NCBI RefSeq assembly: GCF_000247815.1
Contig: NC_021673.1
Location: forward strand, 35,789,194-35,853,193
Length of the DNA stretch: 64,000 bases
Direction: 5' to 3'
DNA from: Ficedula albicollis
Lineage: Eukaryota > Chordata > Aves > Passeriformes > Muscicapidae
Below, in pieces: positions 13,303 to 26,411 of the stretch; within the stretch, counting starts at the first letter, position 1; every line of letters starts with the position of its first letter. The translations under genes and the position numbers were made by a program. A model generated the notes under the pieces. That model saw only the letters and a program-made list of their open reading frames with translations, was not told the DNA's origin and searched no databases.

Positions 13303-13356
13303 AACAAAAACAAAAACAAAAACAAAAAAAAACAAAAAAAAAAACAAAAAAAAAAA
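13303..13356. repeat. A-rich (CAAAA)n tract
   Basis: CAAAAA-type units degrade into A runs and end directly at the G homopolymer. Confidence 0.9.

Positions 13357-13413
<57 letters not shown>
13357..13413. repeat. Poly-G homopolymer, 57 bases
   Basis: An uninterrupted run of 57 G directly downstream of the A-rich tract, followed by unique sequence and a (TTTG)n-like stretch. It has the same A-run-then-G-run arrangement as the tract at 62616. Confidence 0.95.
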
Positions 13414-13414
<1 letters not shown>

Positions 13415-13909
13415 TTTGGCTCTCTGTGTGTGTTTGTTCGTTTGTTTGTTTGTTTTTAAATAAGGCTCCTGGTGATGTGCAGCCCTTCATATTATCTTCT
13501 TGTATAGCATGACTATGCCAGTGAGTGTATTGAACAAAAAAAATCAGACTCACCCAAAAAACTGGGACAAAAGCAGAGACGGTCTTTTATAGGGAAACAG
13601 AGCTTTAATTTGTATATTATTAATGGGTGTTTATTGCAGCTTACTGAAACAAGTTCACACCTGCAATGTGAAGAGTTAACTCTTGCAATGCGAGCAAATG
13701 CCACCTCACTGTAGAAAATTTGCCATTACTTTACCTGTACAGATACAACCCTGAAGGACAAAGAAGTAGGATTGCAAGTTTGGTACTAACCCCAACTCTG
13801 TTCTGTATGTACCTTGCTATTTATTCTCCCCCTCAGAAATTCTACATTTTATCAAATATATGACCAAAGAAACCTGTTGCTGAGCCCCAGCTGAGTTTGT
13901 TTTACTGTC
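13414..13909. other. Unique sequence, nothing recognised
   Basis: Short TTTG microsatellite near 13433-13456, then unique sequence up to the first copy of the 812-bp duplication. Confidence 0.6.
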
Positions 13910-15055
<1,146 letters not shown>

Positions 15056-15057
15056 AA

Positions 15058-15869
15058 TTCATGAGACAAGACCACAGCAGAGGCAAGGTGACATGCTCAT
15101 GGAGAAGTAACTAAATTGCACTATGCCACATCAGCTGTGTACCAGCAGTAAGCATCAATTACTTTTTTTTCCTATCTATTTAGGAAAATAAATACTGCAC
15201 TTCTAAATTGTGTATACATAATTATATAACTTAACTGTATCAATATTAATCTAACTTTGAAGGATAAATTTATAGTGCACATATAGAAAGGTGGCATCAG
15301 TGTTTCCTACTGATTCTGCAATAATTTTTAAGACCGATTATGCAAACCTATTTTTTTTTTAATAGAGAAAATACGTTTCTAATACCTACACAGCTCAGGT
15401 TAGCCATCTGCTGGAAAGAGGATACAGCAAAAATCCAAACTTCCTTCTTGTCTTAACCCATCCTGAGCCATTCACAGAGAGCAATCCTGGCACAGCCTTT
15501 GTAAGGTGTCCATGCAGAGACAGTATTTCTTCTCTGCATAATTGGTCTGCTAAGGCATCTAACTAAGCAGATCAAGAAAAAATGCTCTTTTACTTTTAAT
15601 ATGGAGCTTAGCCAAAGTCTGCATCCTTTTTACTCATTAGCTGTTATCTTTTGATATCTGTCTGAGGTATTTACAGTTTTTGCATGACCAAATGTTTTCA
15701 GACTTAGCAAAACCCACACTCTTCTCTAGTATCTGTGAGTTGTCCAGGTCTAAGATTTCAAAGGTTTGCAAGATTCTCTCCTTATGTCTCTGAGGATATA
15801 AATAGCATTCGGTTTAATTAACATCAGCAAAGGCATGTTGAAAATAGATTTGCTCTGTTACTGACTTTC
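15058..15869. repeat. 812-bp duplicated segment, copy 2
   Basis: The second copy of 13910-14721. Only four bases (ccaa) separate it from the poly-G run. Its right edge continues smoothly into unique sequence, so this copy carries the natural right flank and copy 1 carries the natural left flank. Confidence 0.95.
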
Positions 15870-18800
15870 TCCATTTCTTAATTTCAAGATGTTAAGCTTT
15901 CAACAAGATTTTTTTTTTCCTAAAGAGGAGAAATGTCTTCCTGTTTCTCTATAGAGAGGAATTGTTTCAAATCAAATACTCATTTTATTGGTGAGAAAGC
16001 AGTGAGGAAGTGAAGTTATTGCTATTATGGACTAAGGATATAGGGCAGGTTAGGCCCTGTATGGCAGCTGGTATAGTCCAAATGCCACATTTCCCAGCAA
16101 ATCCATGTTTGCTTCTTTTTGTAGCACTACTTAGTAGAGGAAAGCGGAAAAAATCCTAGAAGATGTGAAGAGCTTGCACTACAACAGTGACAGCATAGCT
16201 CAGGACAGAGGGCTGGGCAATCCCCAGTCTGGCTAGAGTAAATGCCAGGCACCAAATCTCATCCTAATTAAAACCACTTAGGAAGCTGCTTCCAATTACA
16301 ACAGCTGCCGTGTTCCTCCCCGTCCCCACAGCCCCTCCTGGTCACAGAGGAGAGGATTTGGACTGGAGCAGCTCCAGGCACAGCCAGAAATGCTCCAGCT
16401 GTGGCACGGGAGGGAACTTTCCCCATCGGGACAAGGACGGAACCTGCAGTGGTTACCGGGACTTGCAGCCGAAAGGTTACTCAGGAGGCAAGTGCTCTGG
16501 TTTCCCAAAAGCAGGCTTAAAAGGCTGTAGGGTATGTTTTCAAAGCAGGATTTCAGCCATGTGACTCATTAATGTCAATGGGAATCATGCTGTTAAAACT
16601 TTGTGCAGCGCTTTGAAAATGTATCCCCGTATGTCAGTTTTCTTTTCTAGGCAAAATTATCAAAAACAGACCTTGTGGCCCGTTTTTTTTAAATGGAGCT
16701 TTTCAGTATTATATGCTAATAAATCAACGGTTTAGCAGGCTTGATCTGATCTCATTCCATCCCACTCCATCTCCACTTTCCATTTTATCATTGACTTTGA
16801 TTTTATACAGATTTTATAGTAGCATTTAGTTTTTGCAGACGTTGCCTGAAGGAAGACAACTGCAACATTTCAGGCACTGGATTGCAAATTGTGTGGAAAG
16901 CAACGATGGTGCTATAAAGGGATAGTAGTATTTGTTGCATCATTTAAAATATAAAACAGAATCAGTAAGGAAAATTACCTCTATTTAGATTCTCATAATT
17001 ACAGTTTTCATTAGCAAATTACATCAAACCAACCCTTACTTATTAAAATATAATTACTTTGAAGGATTCAGAATTACCTTTTCAAAATAACTCTGGGATC
17101 TACTAATAACAAAATATCAGATGACAAGACTGTGTGTTAGCAAAAAAAAGCAAACTAATATAACGAGATCTCTGGTTTCTTGGAAAGAATTATTCTTCCT
17201 TTTACTCCATTGAATACAGATAGAATTACCCTGAAAAGCTTGTAAGCTTGAACTACATCAGAGGGATGATTTGTGTATTCCTGCTAGCTGTGTTTTGTAT
17301 TTAGTCACTGATATGTTTTACTGGAGCAGCAGGAAGGTGCATCATTTCTACGGGCTCCAAAACTTTTCACCTTTAGATCACCAGCTCGTGTCTGTCCTGG
17401 CAACCACATCTTCATTTGGATAAACCTCTGGAATAAAATGATTGCTGTCTGTAGGGATAGTGTATCATACAATTCTGTAGTGCTGTTTCTAGCCAGCAGC
17501 TGCTCCATGCTCTTTTGCAAGCCTTAGCAAAGACACAAGACTAGAATTGCACTCTCTTTTTCTCTCTGGAGTCACTGCTGTGGAACAGTCAGGGTTAGTA
17601 TTGTTAAAAAAGCTTGCATGCTGCTGTTTTGTGACTGTATGTGGTGAGTGATAGTCCATCAGCAGAAGTGTCTCTTAGATAATGTGAGTTGAAAATAACG
17701 GGGATCTCTCTTCATGACTGCAAAATAAGGGAATAAGGAGCTGCCAGAATTCTCCAACTACCCAGATAAAGGTAAATGGAAGTACTCCTAGACAGCATAA
17801 ACAAAGTTCACCCATCTGCTTACCTGATTACTTTTATCTTCATTCTTCCTTCTCATAAAGAAATCTCAGATTTGTCCAATCTCCTATGTTCCTTAGCTTT
17901 CTGATAATTTTGAGTGTTAGCTGATGTTATGTCTTAGTTTAAAAGGGTTAGGATTATTTTATTCAATGATAATTCTGTGTAATGATGGTCTCCCCTGTTC
18001 CAAGAGCTGAAAACATGCTCTCTTTTTGTGACTTCACAGAATGTGGCACAGTGCCATTGAAAAGTGGATATCTGCATTATAACACCAAATGCGAGGTTGC
18101 CATGAGGGTGACTTTGAGAGAGACAAGTTCCAGCACATTTTCCAGTAGTCGCATTTCTTCCTTTTTTACTTATAATTTCTTTTTTCCCCTGGAATGAAGA
18201 AGCCTTTTAATATGTTTGTCTTCAGTGTTTGGGAAAGTTTAACTTTTGGACTCTCTTGCCTTGTAAGTCATTTTGATTTGGGGGAAGATAGAACTCTGTT
18301 CTGTGCCTGATAGTCTGTAGTCATCCAAAGTATACTGCTTAGAAAGAAGTCTGAGATGCAGAAGTTACTTTCATTTGTTTTGTCTGATGGTCAGCAGCAG
18401 TTACTTCAACATAAACCCTAAAAATGAGAGAGAAAGTGAGAGCAGATATCTTTAGATTCAGCATAAACAGCAATGTGCAAACTTGAAACTCAGCTTGAGT
18501 TCAGCGAAGTTATTATGCCTTTCTCTCATCACTCTCGGATTATTGGTAAGGAAATGTTCTCTCAGTTTCCATGATACTTCTCTAAAGCTCAAGGCACTCT
18601 AGAAACATGGTTGTGCTTTATAAACCATCCAGGTGGAAAAACTGGCACATGGAGAGATCTGTCTTCTGTCATGCTGCCCTGAAGTCCCACCTATCCCTGG
18701 TGCTTTTGCCAGCATTGTGGTTCTTGCCCTTCCTCTACTTGCTAGCCAATAATTTTGTTCTTTGCAGAACTCTGAAAGCTCAGAGAGATTTTAAAAGTGT

Positions 18801-21367
18801 TTAGGTTTGGATACCATGGTGATAAATGTAATACAAAACTTTAGTGAGAGAAAGAGTTCTATGTTTCTAAAGGTTAGGATTTGGGGGTGTTTTCCAAGGT
18901 ACCAACTAAAGAAATTGTAATAGGTTTCTGTGTTCAAGGGTAGTAAAGTCACTTTTCTGAACTAAGTTGATGTACTATGGATCTCATTACAGCCATTTAT
19001 GTTATAATTTAGTAATCTTAATAAAACCCTTTCCACAATGAGAATGGGAGAACTCTATTTCTATGATGATAATGCTAGATAGTTTACATATTCTTTTCAT
19101 GAAAACATGAAAAGGGAGCTCTAGAAATGACAAAAATATGTGTATTTTTTTTGCTGAACCCTGTTACCCAGTACATTTTAATTTTTTTCACCAGGTGGAC
19201 ATGCTGCCTTATTGCCTGCTTTTCTAAAGCTTTAGTCTCCACTTGAGGTAAAGCAAAATACTTGAATCTGCATTATTGGACAAGTCATGCTCTGTCTAAT
19301 TAAGCCTGCTTCATAAAGTCTACAGTTTCCTTAGTCTTTTCAGGGCTTAATGGGCTGCTGCTTCTCATATACTTTTCCTAACAAGAAGAATGCACCATCT
19401 TATGTATTTATTATTTTTGTAACTTCACATTATATTTGGAGTTTGTTTTCCATTTTTTATCTGTTGGAGGTAACATAGCATCTTTTGTGCTTACCCTCTG
19501 AATTTAAAGGTTCTGTTCCTACTAAGATCTGAAAGCACGTTGATGAACTCATTCCCTGATGGTTTTCCCTTGAATCTGGGTATGTAATAATCAAATTATT
19601 CCTAATAACATATGACTGGGGTGACACAGAAATTGAATAAAAGGGTTGAGGACCATCACAGCTCAGTAACCCAAGTGCTTACCCCTCAGGTCCTTAACTT
19701 GACCCAGAGTCCTCTTTTCAGAGAAGAGGAGATCTGTGCCCAGGATCCATTACATGGATTGCTCTGGAGGTTTCAGGATTATCTTAGAGGAAAATAATTG
19801 CTCACGTAGCTGCAAGAACAGTTTGAACTGGAGATGCCAGCTAGACTATGAATTTGATCAAAACCAGAGCAGTTTGATCATGAACCAGAGCAGCAGGTGG
19901 AAGGACTGACACAAAACTGCTCAGTGATAATCCATTAGTTCTGTATTCTAACCTGTTACGGAAAGAATTGTAATAGGTGTTGAATTAAGTCAACTTGTTT
20001 ATAGAGAAAATAACCAAAAGGGAAAAATAACTCAAGATCAGTCACTCCTTTGGCAAATTCAGTTTAACCTCAATTAATGGAAAATGTGGAAAAGCCTGAT
20101 GTGCTCCCACACCTTGAAGCTTTGCAACCCACAGACCCATGGGTCTGCCAGGGTCTGGCACTTTGCCTGGACTAATAAACTCTCTGACAAGCATGAGCAC
20201 TGGGGATCTGTGTGCTGAGATACCCTTGTGGCTCATGTCTGGCAGAGCTTAATGAGTCAGGTTCAGCATCGTGTGGGAGCAGCTGCACTATTGCTGGACC
20301 TGGTCCCAGAGCTGGCTCAAAGTTTCTCAACAGCATAATGACTCAGACTTGAAGTGGTGGGTGAGAAATTTTGGAGCAGGTAAAGGAGAATGGGGGAGGG
20401 AAATGGTATTGGAACAGTTATTAGGGGTTTTGTAGTGCTTTTCATGGAGAAGCCACAAAATTTTGCATTATGATTTTGCTGAGGGAATGGACTGAGTGGA
20501 GTTAGCTCTGCTTTGAGCTGATGAGTTCATTGAATACATTACATATTTTGGGGATTACAAAAAGCTTTCTCTTTCCTCCTCTACTTCTGGAACCCCATTG
20601 TAGTTTCATTTTTTGAGTGTGAAGCCTCCTTGTCCTAGGTCTGCCTTCTGGAAGGATTATGGACCCTCTCTTCTCCCTTCTCATGCAGTTTCCTGCTCTG
20701 AGCTCACCCTACAAAGGCAACCACTTCTCTGACGTGGGAGGAAGTCCAGCAAAGATACTAAGGGGAAGCAAGTCTTGATTTTGAGGCCATTGCTGAGATC
20801 CTGGAAAAGCCCTGAAAGGCTTGCTGGGTCACAGACCCTGCTGATCCTGGGTGAGCATCCTGGTCCAGCCTCAGCCCATCTCTGTGCCCAGGGAGGTGCC
20901 TCATGCCCAGGGCTAGGGCTGCCCCCACTGTCCCCCTCAGGCTGCTTTGCTTCTGGGAGGGACAGTGGGATGGGACTAAACAAGCTGCAGTAACCTGTCA
21001 CTTGTGCTGCTTATTCTTATCCGTCTGGAACTGCCAGGTAACTCTAGACTGTATGCCTTGCACTGTTTGAAAATATTTTTTAAATGGAAATGAATCAACT
21101 TTAATGCATTTTTCTAAATCAAGGTGGAAAAATTAGTGGACCAAATGCAGTATTCTGTCAGATTTTGGTAGCTACAGTATTTACGATATTTCTAGACACT
21201 CATGAAATCAGACATAGTTGCTTTTTTTTTTTTTTTATTGAGTCAAACTTCTATTTTTCTTTTAGATTCCATAAAACTTGGTTTCTTTTCCCCCATATTT
21301 TACTTCCTATGCAAGACTTCTTTCCCACCCATAATCTTAATTTAATTCTTTTCACTGAGATTTCATT
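15870..21367. other. Unique sequence with two slightly GC-richer patches, no gene recognised
   Basis: Mostly AT-rich. Two locally GC-richer patches (about 16300-16480 and 20800-20950) keep frames open on both strands, but the translations resemble nothing I know and have no convincing splice context. Around 16573 the words TCAATGGGAATCATG and GCAGCGCTTTGAAAATGTA hint at another ancient repeat; this is too weak to annotate. Confidence 0.55.
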
Positions 21368-21658
21368 GGCTGTGTCTAAGTGTATAACTTCTTCCGCAAA
21401 TATTTTTAGTGTGTATTTTTAAACAGCTTAATCTGTTATATATTGTGTTTTTTTCATCTCAAGAGTAAGTTGGACCAATTAATAAAGGTGGGGAAAAACC
21501 CTTGTAGCAGAACGGCTGTGTCTAAGTGTATAACTTCTTCTGCAAATATTTTTAGTGTGCATTTTTAAACAGCTTAATCTGTTATATATTGTGTTTTTTT
21601 CATCTCAAGAGTAAGTTGGACCAATTAATAAAGGTGGGGAAAAACCCTTGTAGCAGAA
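21368..21658. repeat. Tandem direct duplication, period 146
   Basis: Two 145-bp copies (21368-21512 and 21514-21658) separated by one base, starting GGCTGTGTCTAAGTG and ending TTGTAGCAGAA. Two substitutions are visible (ttccgc/ttctgc and gtgtat/gtgcat). Confidence 0.96.
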
Positions 21659-22990
21659 TTTGTTTCACTACTTGGTCAAAAATGTTGCAAACTAATTAAT
21701 ATTGTTGCAAAAATTGTTGAGTAAGCCTCAGAGTCCTTCCAAATGAAACTGAGCCCTCTGGAAAAGGTTAGCACAAGGTCAGCAGGCCATGGAAATCCCA
21801 CTCTGACTCCATAAGGAATGGAGTTTAAGATGAAATGTCACTTCACCTGTAGATATTACATTAGTTTGTATTTTTAAGATGTTTTTTACTTTCATTGCTG
21901 TCTCCTTTGTTCCTTCTCACTTTCTTCCATTTCCTATTTCTCATGTGCCGTTTGCTGCTTTGTTCCATCAGCTGCATTTCTCCACCTTGCTCTCCTGGCT
22001 GATCATTGCCAGAGATAAAGGCCCACATGAAGCTTGATACAAGCACAAAGGAGCACTGATTTTGTTATTAGTCGCTAAGGTATGAATATATTCCAGTTTT
22101 CATGAAGACAGTTTTCACACATCTGACTCACTGGGGGATAATGCTGCAAGTAATTGAAATAATGAAGGTTTTGGTCCAGTGGCTGTGTGAATTGGGCTGC
22201 ATAATTGTGCTTATTTTATTTTCTATTCCAGTTTTCCTTTGTGTGTGTGAGTGTGTGTGTTAATTTTACCAATCTGGTTTTGTTTCAGGTGCCTCTGAGT
22301 ACTGTTTTCACGAAGGGTGTTATTACACTTAAGTTCTTTCCCCATATTTCATGAAAACTACCAGGCAAAAGATCAAAAGCTTTTCTGTGAAAAACAGATT
22401 GTTTAAACAGCTGAAATACTTCTTACATGTGTCTGCATCTACTGTAGATTTCTATGAAGTACTAAGTATCACACATATAGGCATCTGCCGTCTTCGAAGT
22501 GATTTCTGAGTAATGGATGTGAACAAGTCAGCTCTTCAGATGGCAACTTTCCATAACTGCATTCAATTTTGGGAGCGCTGTTATTTGATCCTGCTCCTTT
22601 TTCTGGTAAATTTTATTTCCAAATTTCATTTTCATTATGTTTCTTTTTATACCATCGCCATTATTTATCCCAAGGGAGAAACCAAGATAAGTACTTTTGA
22701 TATAAGAATAACACAGAAACTACATTTGTATTCTTTTAAAGCTGGAGTTTATATCCTCTCTCACAAATCATGGAAATTCATAGCAATAGGCTCATCTGAG
22801 TTCAAGATGAATGGAAAAACATTCCATCGACTTTAGAAAGTTTTGAATCAGGACTTGTGCTGTGTTCTTTGGAGTACCAATGAAGCATTTGTGCTTTCAA
22901 ATATTTCTGTAAATTTTCTTTTCTTGCATTTGTCCTTCTGTTTTCTTTCTGAATTGTTGGCTTCAGAAGGTTTACAGGTGAATTGTATAC
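21659..22990. other. Unique AT-rich sequence, nothing recognised
   Basis: Contains a small GT run near 22240-22260. A 107-codon frame (22513-22836) is low in GC and shows no domain. Confidence 0.6.
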
Positions 22991-23154
22991 GAAGTAAGTT
23001 CACTTCAACAATTTTGCATTTACTACCTTTTGTTTTTTTCACTGATTGCCTACCTAGATATGCATAATGTATGAAGTAAGTTCACTTCAACAATTTTACA
23101 TTTACTACCTTTTGTTTTTTTCCACTGATTGCCTACCTAGATATGCATAATGTA
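22991..23154. repeat. Tandem direct duplication, period 82
   Basis: Two copies (22991-23071 and 23073-23154) starting GAAGTAAGTTCACTTCAAC and ending ATATGCATAATGTA. They differ by one g/a change and one T-run length change. Confidence 0.95.
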
Positions 23155-26100
23155 AACTAGTGTATACTTTTTTTTTCCTCTGGATGTCTGGTATTTTCTA
23201 ATCATAGCTTGTAGTTAGTTTTGTCTTTGAAGCTGACATCTCCAACACTTTCAAGATCTTTTTCTATCAGATATTTCCATGTCCTTTTTTGCTTCCAGTT
23301 AAATTCCATCTAATTTTGCAATGCTTTTGTTGAGATGTCATTCATATTACTGATTTATTTGCAGAAGATCGTGAGCTCCTGATATAAATAATGGCATCAT
23401 TCATATGGCAGTATTTCTCTCACTTTTTTTTTTTTACATCCTACCTTTTGCTTCCTTTTTCGACCTTATCTGGGCATTGAAGTTACTTGCATGTCCAGGG
23501 GAATGCCTGTATCCTTCTATTTAAGTAAAACTGTCAATTTAGAGCTCATATTCTTTAGGGTATAATTTTTAAATTTGTCTACCCACAGACAGTGGGGTAT
23601 CTTCCAAAATTCTTTGATTGTTCTTTTATTTACTGCTTAAGAGGCTGTAAAATAGGTTTAAAGTTTCTCATAAGAACTGGTCAGTAAACCTCCTGAGCTG
23701 GTGGGAAGAACTTACTCCAGATAGAGGAAGAATGTTTTGCTCTGTGTAGGTTAAGAAGTTTTCTAATGATGATGTTTTTGAGGGTGGTAGTGCTGTACCC
23801 AGTTCTAATTCAATGTCCTCTTCTCTCAGATGTTAAAATAAACACGTTTTAGGTCAGCAATAGCTCATTTTTCAAAAGTTTGCTTGCAGTGGGGGAAAGG
23901 AAGAGGTAAAGACACCTGGTTGTGACAGTCTTCATATGTGTACAGATCTCTAATTAAAACAAAACAAACTAAAAATTTAGTTTTTCTTTTCCAAGAGTAT
24001 TTGGGAAACAAATTCCATCTAGCTGAAATTGCATTCCTGGAGGGAATTTCTATTCCCAATGCTTAATATAGGAGTACACACCAATTTCTTCTCATAAGGC
24101 AGGAATTTTGTTGCTAACACTTCTTTGTTTAAAGAACAATTTTTTTGTCATGTATGTATTTGCTTACTCAGGTCTTTTAAGGATTAACAGCCCTCCCCAG
24201 AGCTAATGGCAAGACTTTCCCTGGTAACGTTGGCATTTGGCAATGCCCTACAAGTTGTTCAGTGTTGTTGGACATTTCTTGAAGGCAAAGGAGGAGTAAA
24301 TTGATCATGAAGAATAGTGCTTCTATGGTTTTGCCCGAAGGTCTGAATTTAGCTGATGTGCCATAATGTAATTAATTACTGAAATACCAAAAATAGTAAC
24401 AGATGCTTTATCACTTCTTTAACCAACAGATTTCGAGACACAGGTTGCTTTAACAACAAAATAATACAAAACCTCTTAGAAGCTAATTTATTTTGTCTGG
24501 CAGAAAAAAAAAATCAGTGGCATTTTATCTTGGATCTTCTATTAGTGACTGGTGGGTCAGCTTCATTTAAAGACTAGGGTTGCCTGGGTTCTTACAACTT
24601 GGCCATAGGTTTTCAAGGACATCTGCAAATCATTGAGTGAATCAGAAAAGTACAAATTCACAACAGCTCTACTCTCTTGAGTTGTGTTTGATATTTCCTG
24701 TTTTTAAGGTTTCCTTGGTATCTAACACATAGCCTGCTAAACATCAGCTGTTCCCAGTGACTCAGATCTGCAGACCTTTGATCAATTTATCTTGTCATGA
24801 TTAACCAATTTCTATACTGGAAGAAGGATGTTACCTCTTTTTTTTTTTTTTTAGTAAATATTTTACACAAACATCCTCTCTAATTCTGTGCAGACCCCAG
24901 TTCCTGGTGTGTCCTGTATCCTAACTGCAGGTCCCTTTTTCTCCATTAACCCAAATCATATCAGTGACATGAGGGGTTTCTGGAACCAAATGTATCCTCA
25001 ATAATGGATTAATGACTAAACCGAAGTACTTTTCTTCTATTTTTTTAAATTGAGTGCCTATTTTCTTTCAATTAACTTTATTTAAATATTTTTATTTATT
25101 CTCTGGAAAAAACAAAAAAACAACACTGGAGAAAACATAAAAATGAAACAGCTATGCCATAGTGAATTCAACCTGTTACTAGTTAAAAAGTAAGACAATT
25201 GCTCTTTAGTCTCCAAGTGGAGGGATTTTAACTTTTTAGACCTGCAAATGCTCCAAGTGAACATGGAGACCCCTGTACAATTCCAGTACTGGTTCAGTTC
25301 AGAAAATTTTGAAACTTCAGTGTTCTGTGAATCATAAGCAAGGAACAGGTCTATGAAGCACCATAAGCATGAGAAAGGTAGATTGCTACATATGGATATA
25401 CAAAAAAAAAATTTAGCCCATTTAGTCTATCTGTTAATCTGTTTTCTGCTACACCAGGTAACTTCCAAATCCATCCTGAGACGTGAAACAGAAGAAGTAG
25501 CAGCATGTGTGTTAAACCTGATCCTCCTTGATGCCTACACACATGTTCATTTCAAATGTTGAAATCCTTGATTCAGTTGGAATCATTCCATTCTCTGATC
25601 CCCTGACACCAATACAGACCAGTACATGCTTTCCTGGCTGTGTGCACCTATTCAATGTCTCTCCCTACTCAATGTCTCTCTCTTTCCAGGTGTGCCTATG
25701 GGCTCTTTTATTTTATCCATTTTATTGAGCATGCTTGGTATGTAATAATTCAATAATCAGATTATATAAAAATAAATAGTCTAATCTTCCTTAAGACCAA
25801 CAATGCACTAGTGCCCACATCACTCTGAATACCAAATTTAACAATAGTTTCTATACAGTCCTATAATGAAACTTCTCACAGCCATTATGCATTCTTTTTA
25901 AATTGCTATTTTACCAATCCTACTCTCCAGAATAGGGCATTACCCCAAAATGCAAAAGTTTCCTAAAGCTAAGAAAACACTGTATTATTCTGGAAGTCCA
26001 TTTTATAGAAGAGGGCTATTGAATGGCCAGGCTAGTGATGTGTTAGCTGCACCAAAGCTTTCAATTGCACAGGTCATATCAGGGACTCGTGCCTGCTCCA

Positions 26101-26284
26101 AAATGCATGCCACCATTACAGACTAAGCCTCTATTCCATTGGGTGTTCAGTTTCCAGGATCCCAGGGTACCAGGGGAGCCTAGGTTCCTTCCTCCTCTCT
26201 CCCAAGTTAGAGGTAGATAGGGAAGAGGTCACTGAGCAGAAATCTTCCTGCTTCCCATTTATTACAACCATCTCACATGCGTAT
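23155..26284. other. Unique AT-rich sequence, nothing recognised
   Basis: Several T homopolymers (for example near 23425 and 24838) and a small CAATGTCTCTC repetition near 25660. No gene, RNA or identifiable repeat family. Confidence 0.6.
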
Positions 26285-26411
26285 GACACTCTTTGCCTAG
26301 AAACCTATGAACAAGTCTGTTCACAACAAAATGTTATTTATCCACGGTACGACACTCTTTGCCTAGAAACCTATGAACGAGTCTGTTCACAACAAAATGT
26401 TATTTATCCAC
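26285..26411. repeat. Tandem direct duplication, period 66
   Basis: 61-bp copies at 26285-26345 and 26351-26411 starting GACACTCTTTGCCTAGAAAC, with one visible change (gaacaag/gaacgag) and a 5-base spacer. Confidence 0.95.

Noticed and set aside
16274..16564. GC-richer patch with open frames on both strands, considered as an exon
   Set aside because: No acceptor/donor pair that fits the frame and no recognisable product.
16540..16640. Possible third ancient hairpin repeat (TCAATGGGAATC... wording)
   Set aside because: Only one short suggestive word was found and no palindromic partner.
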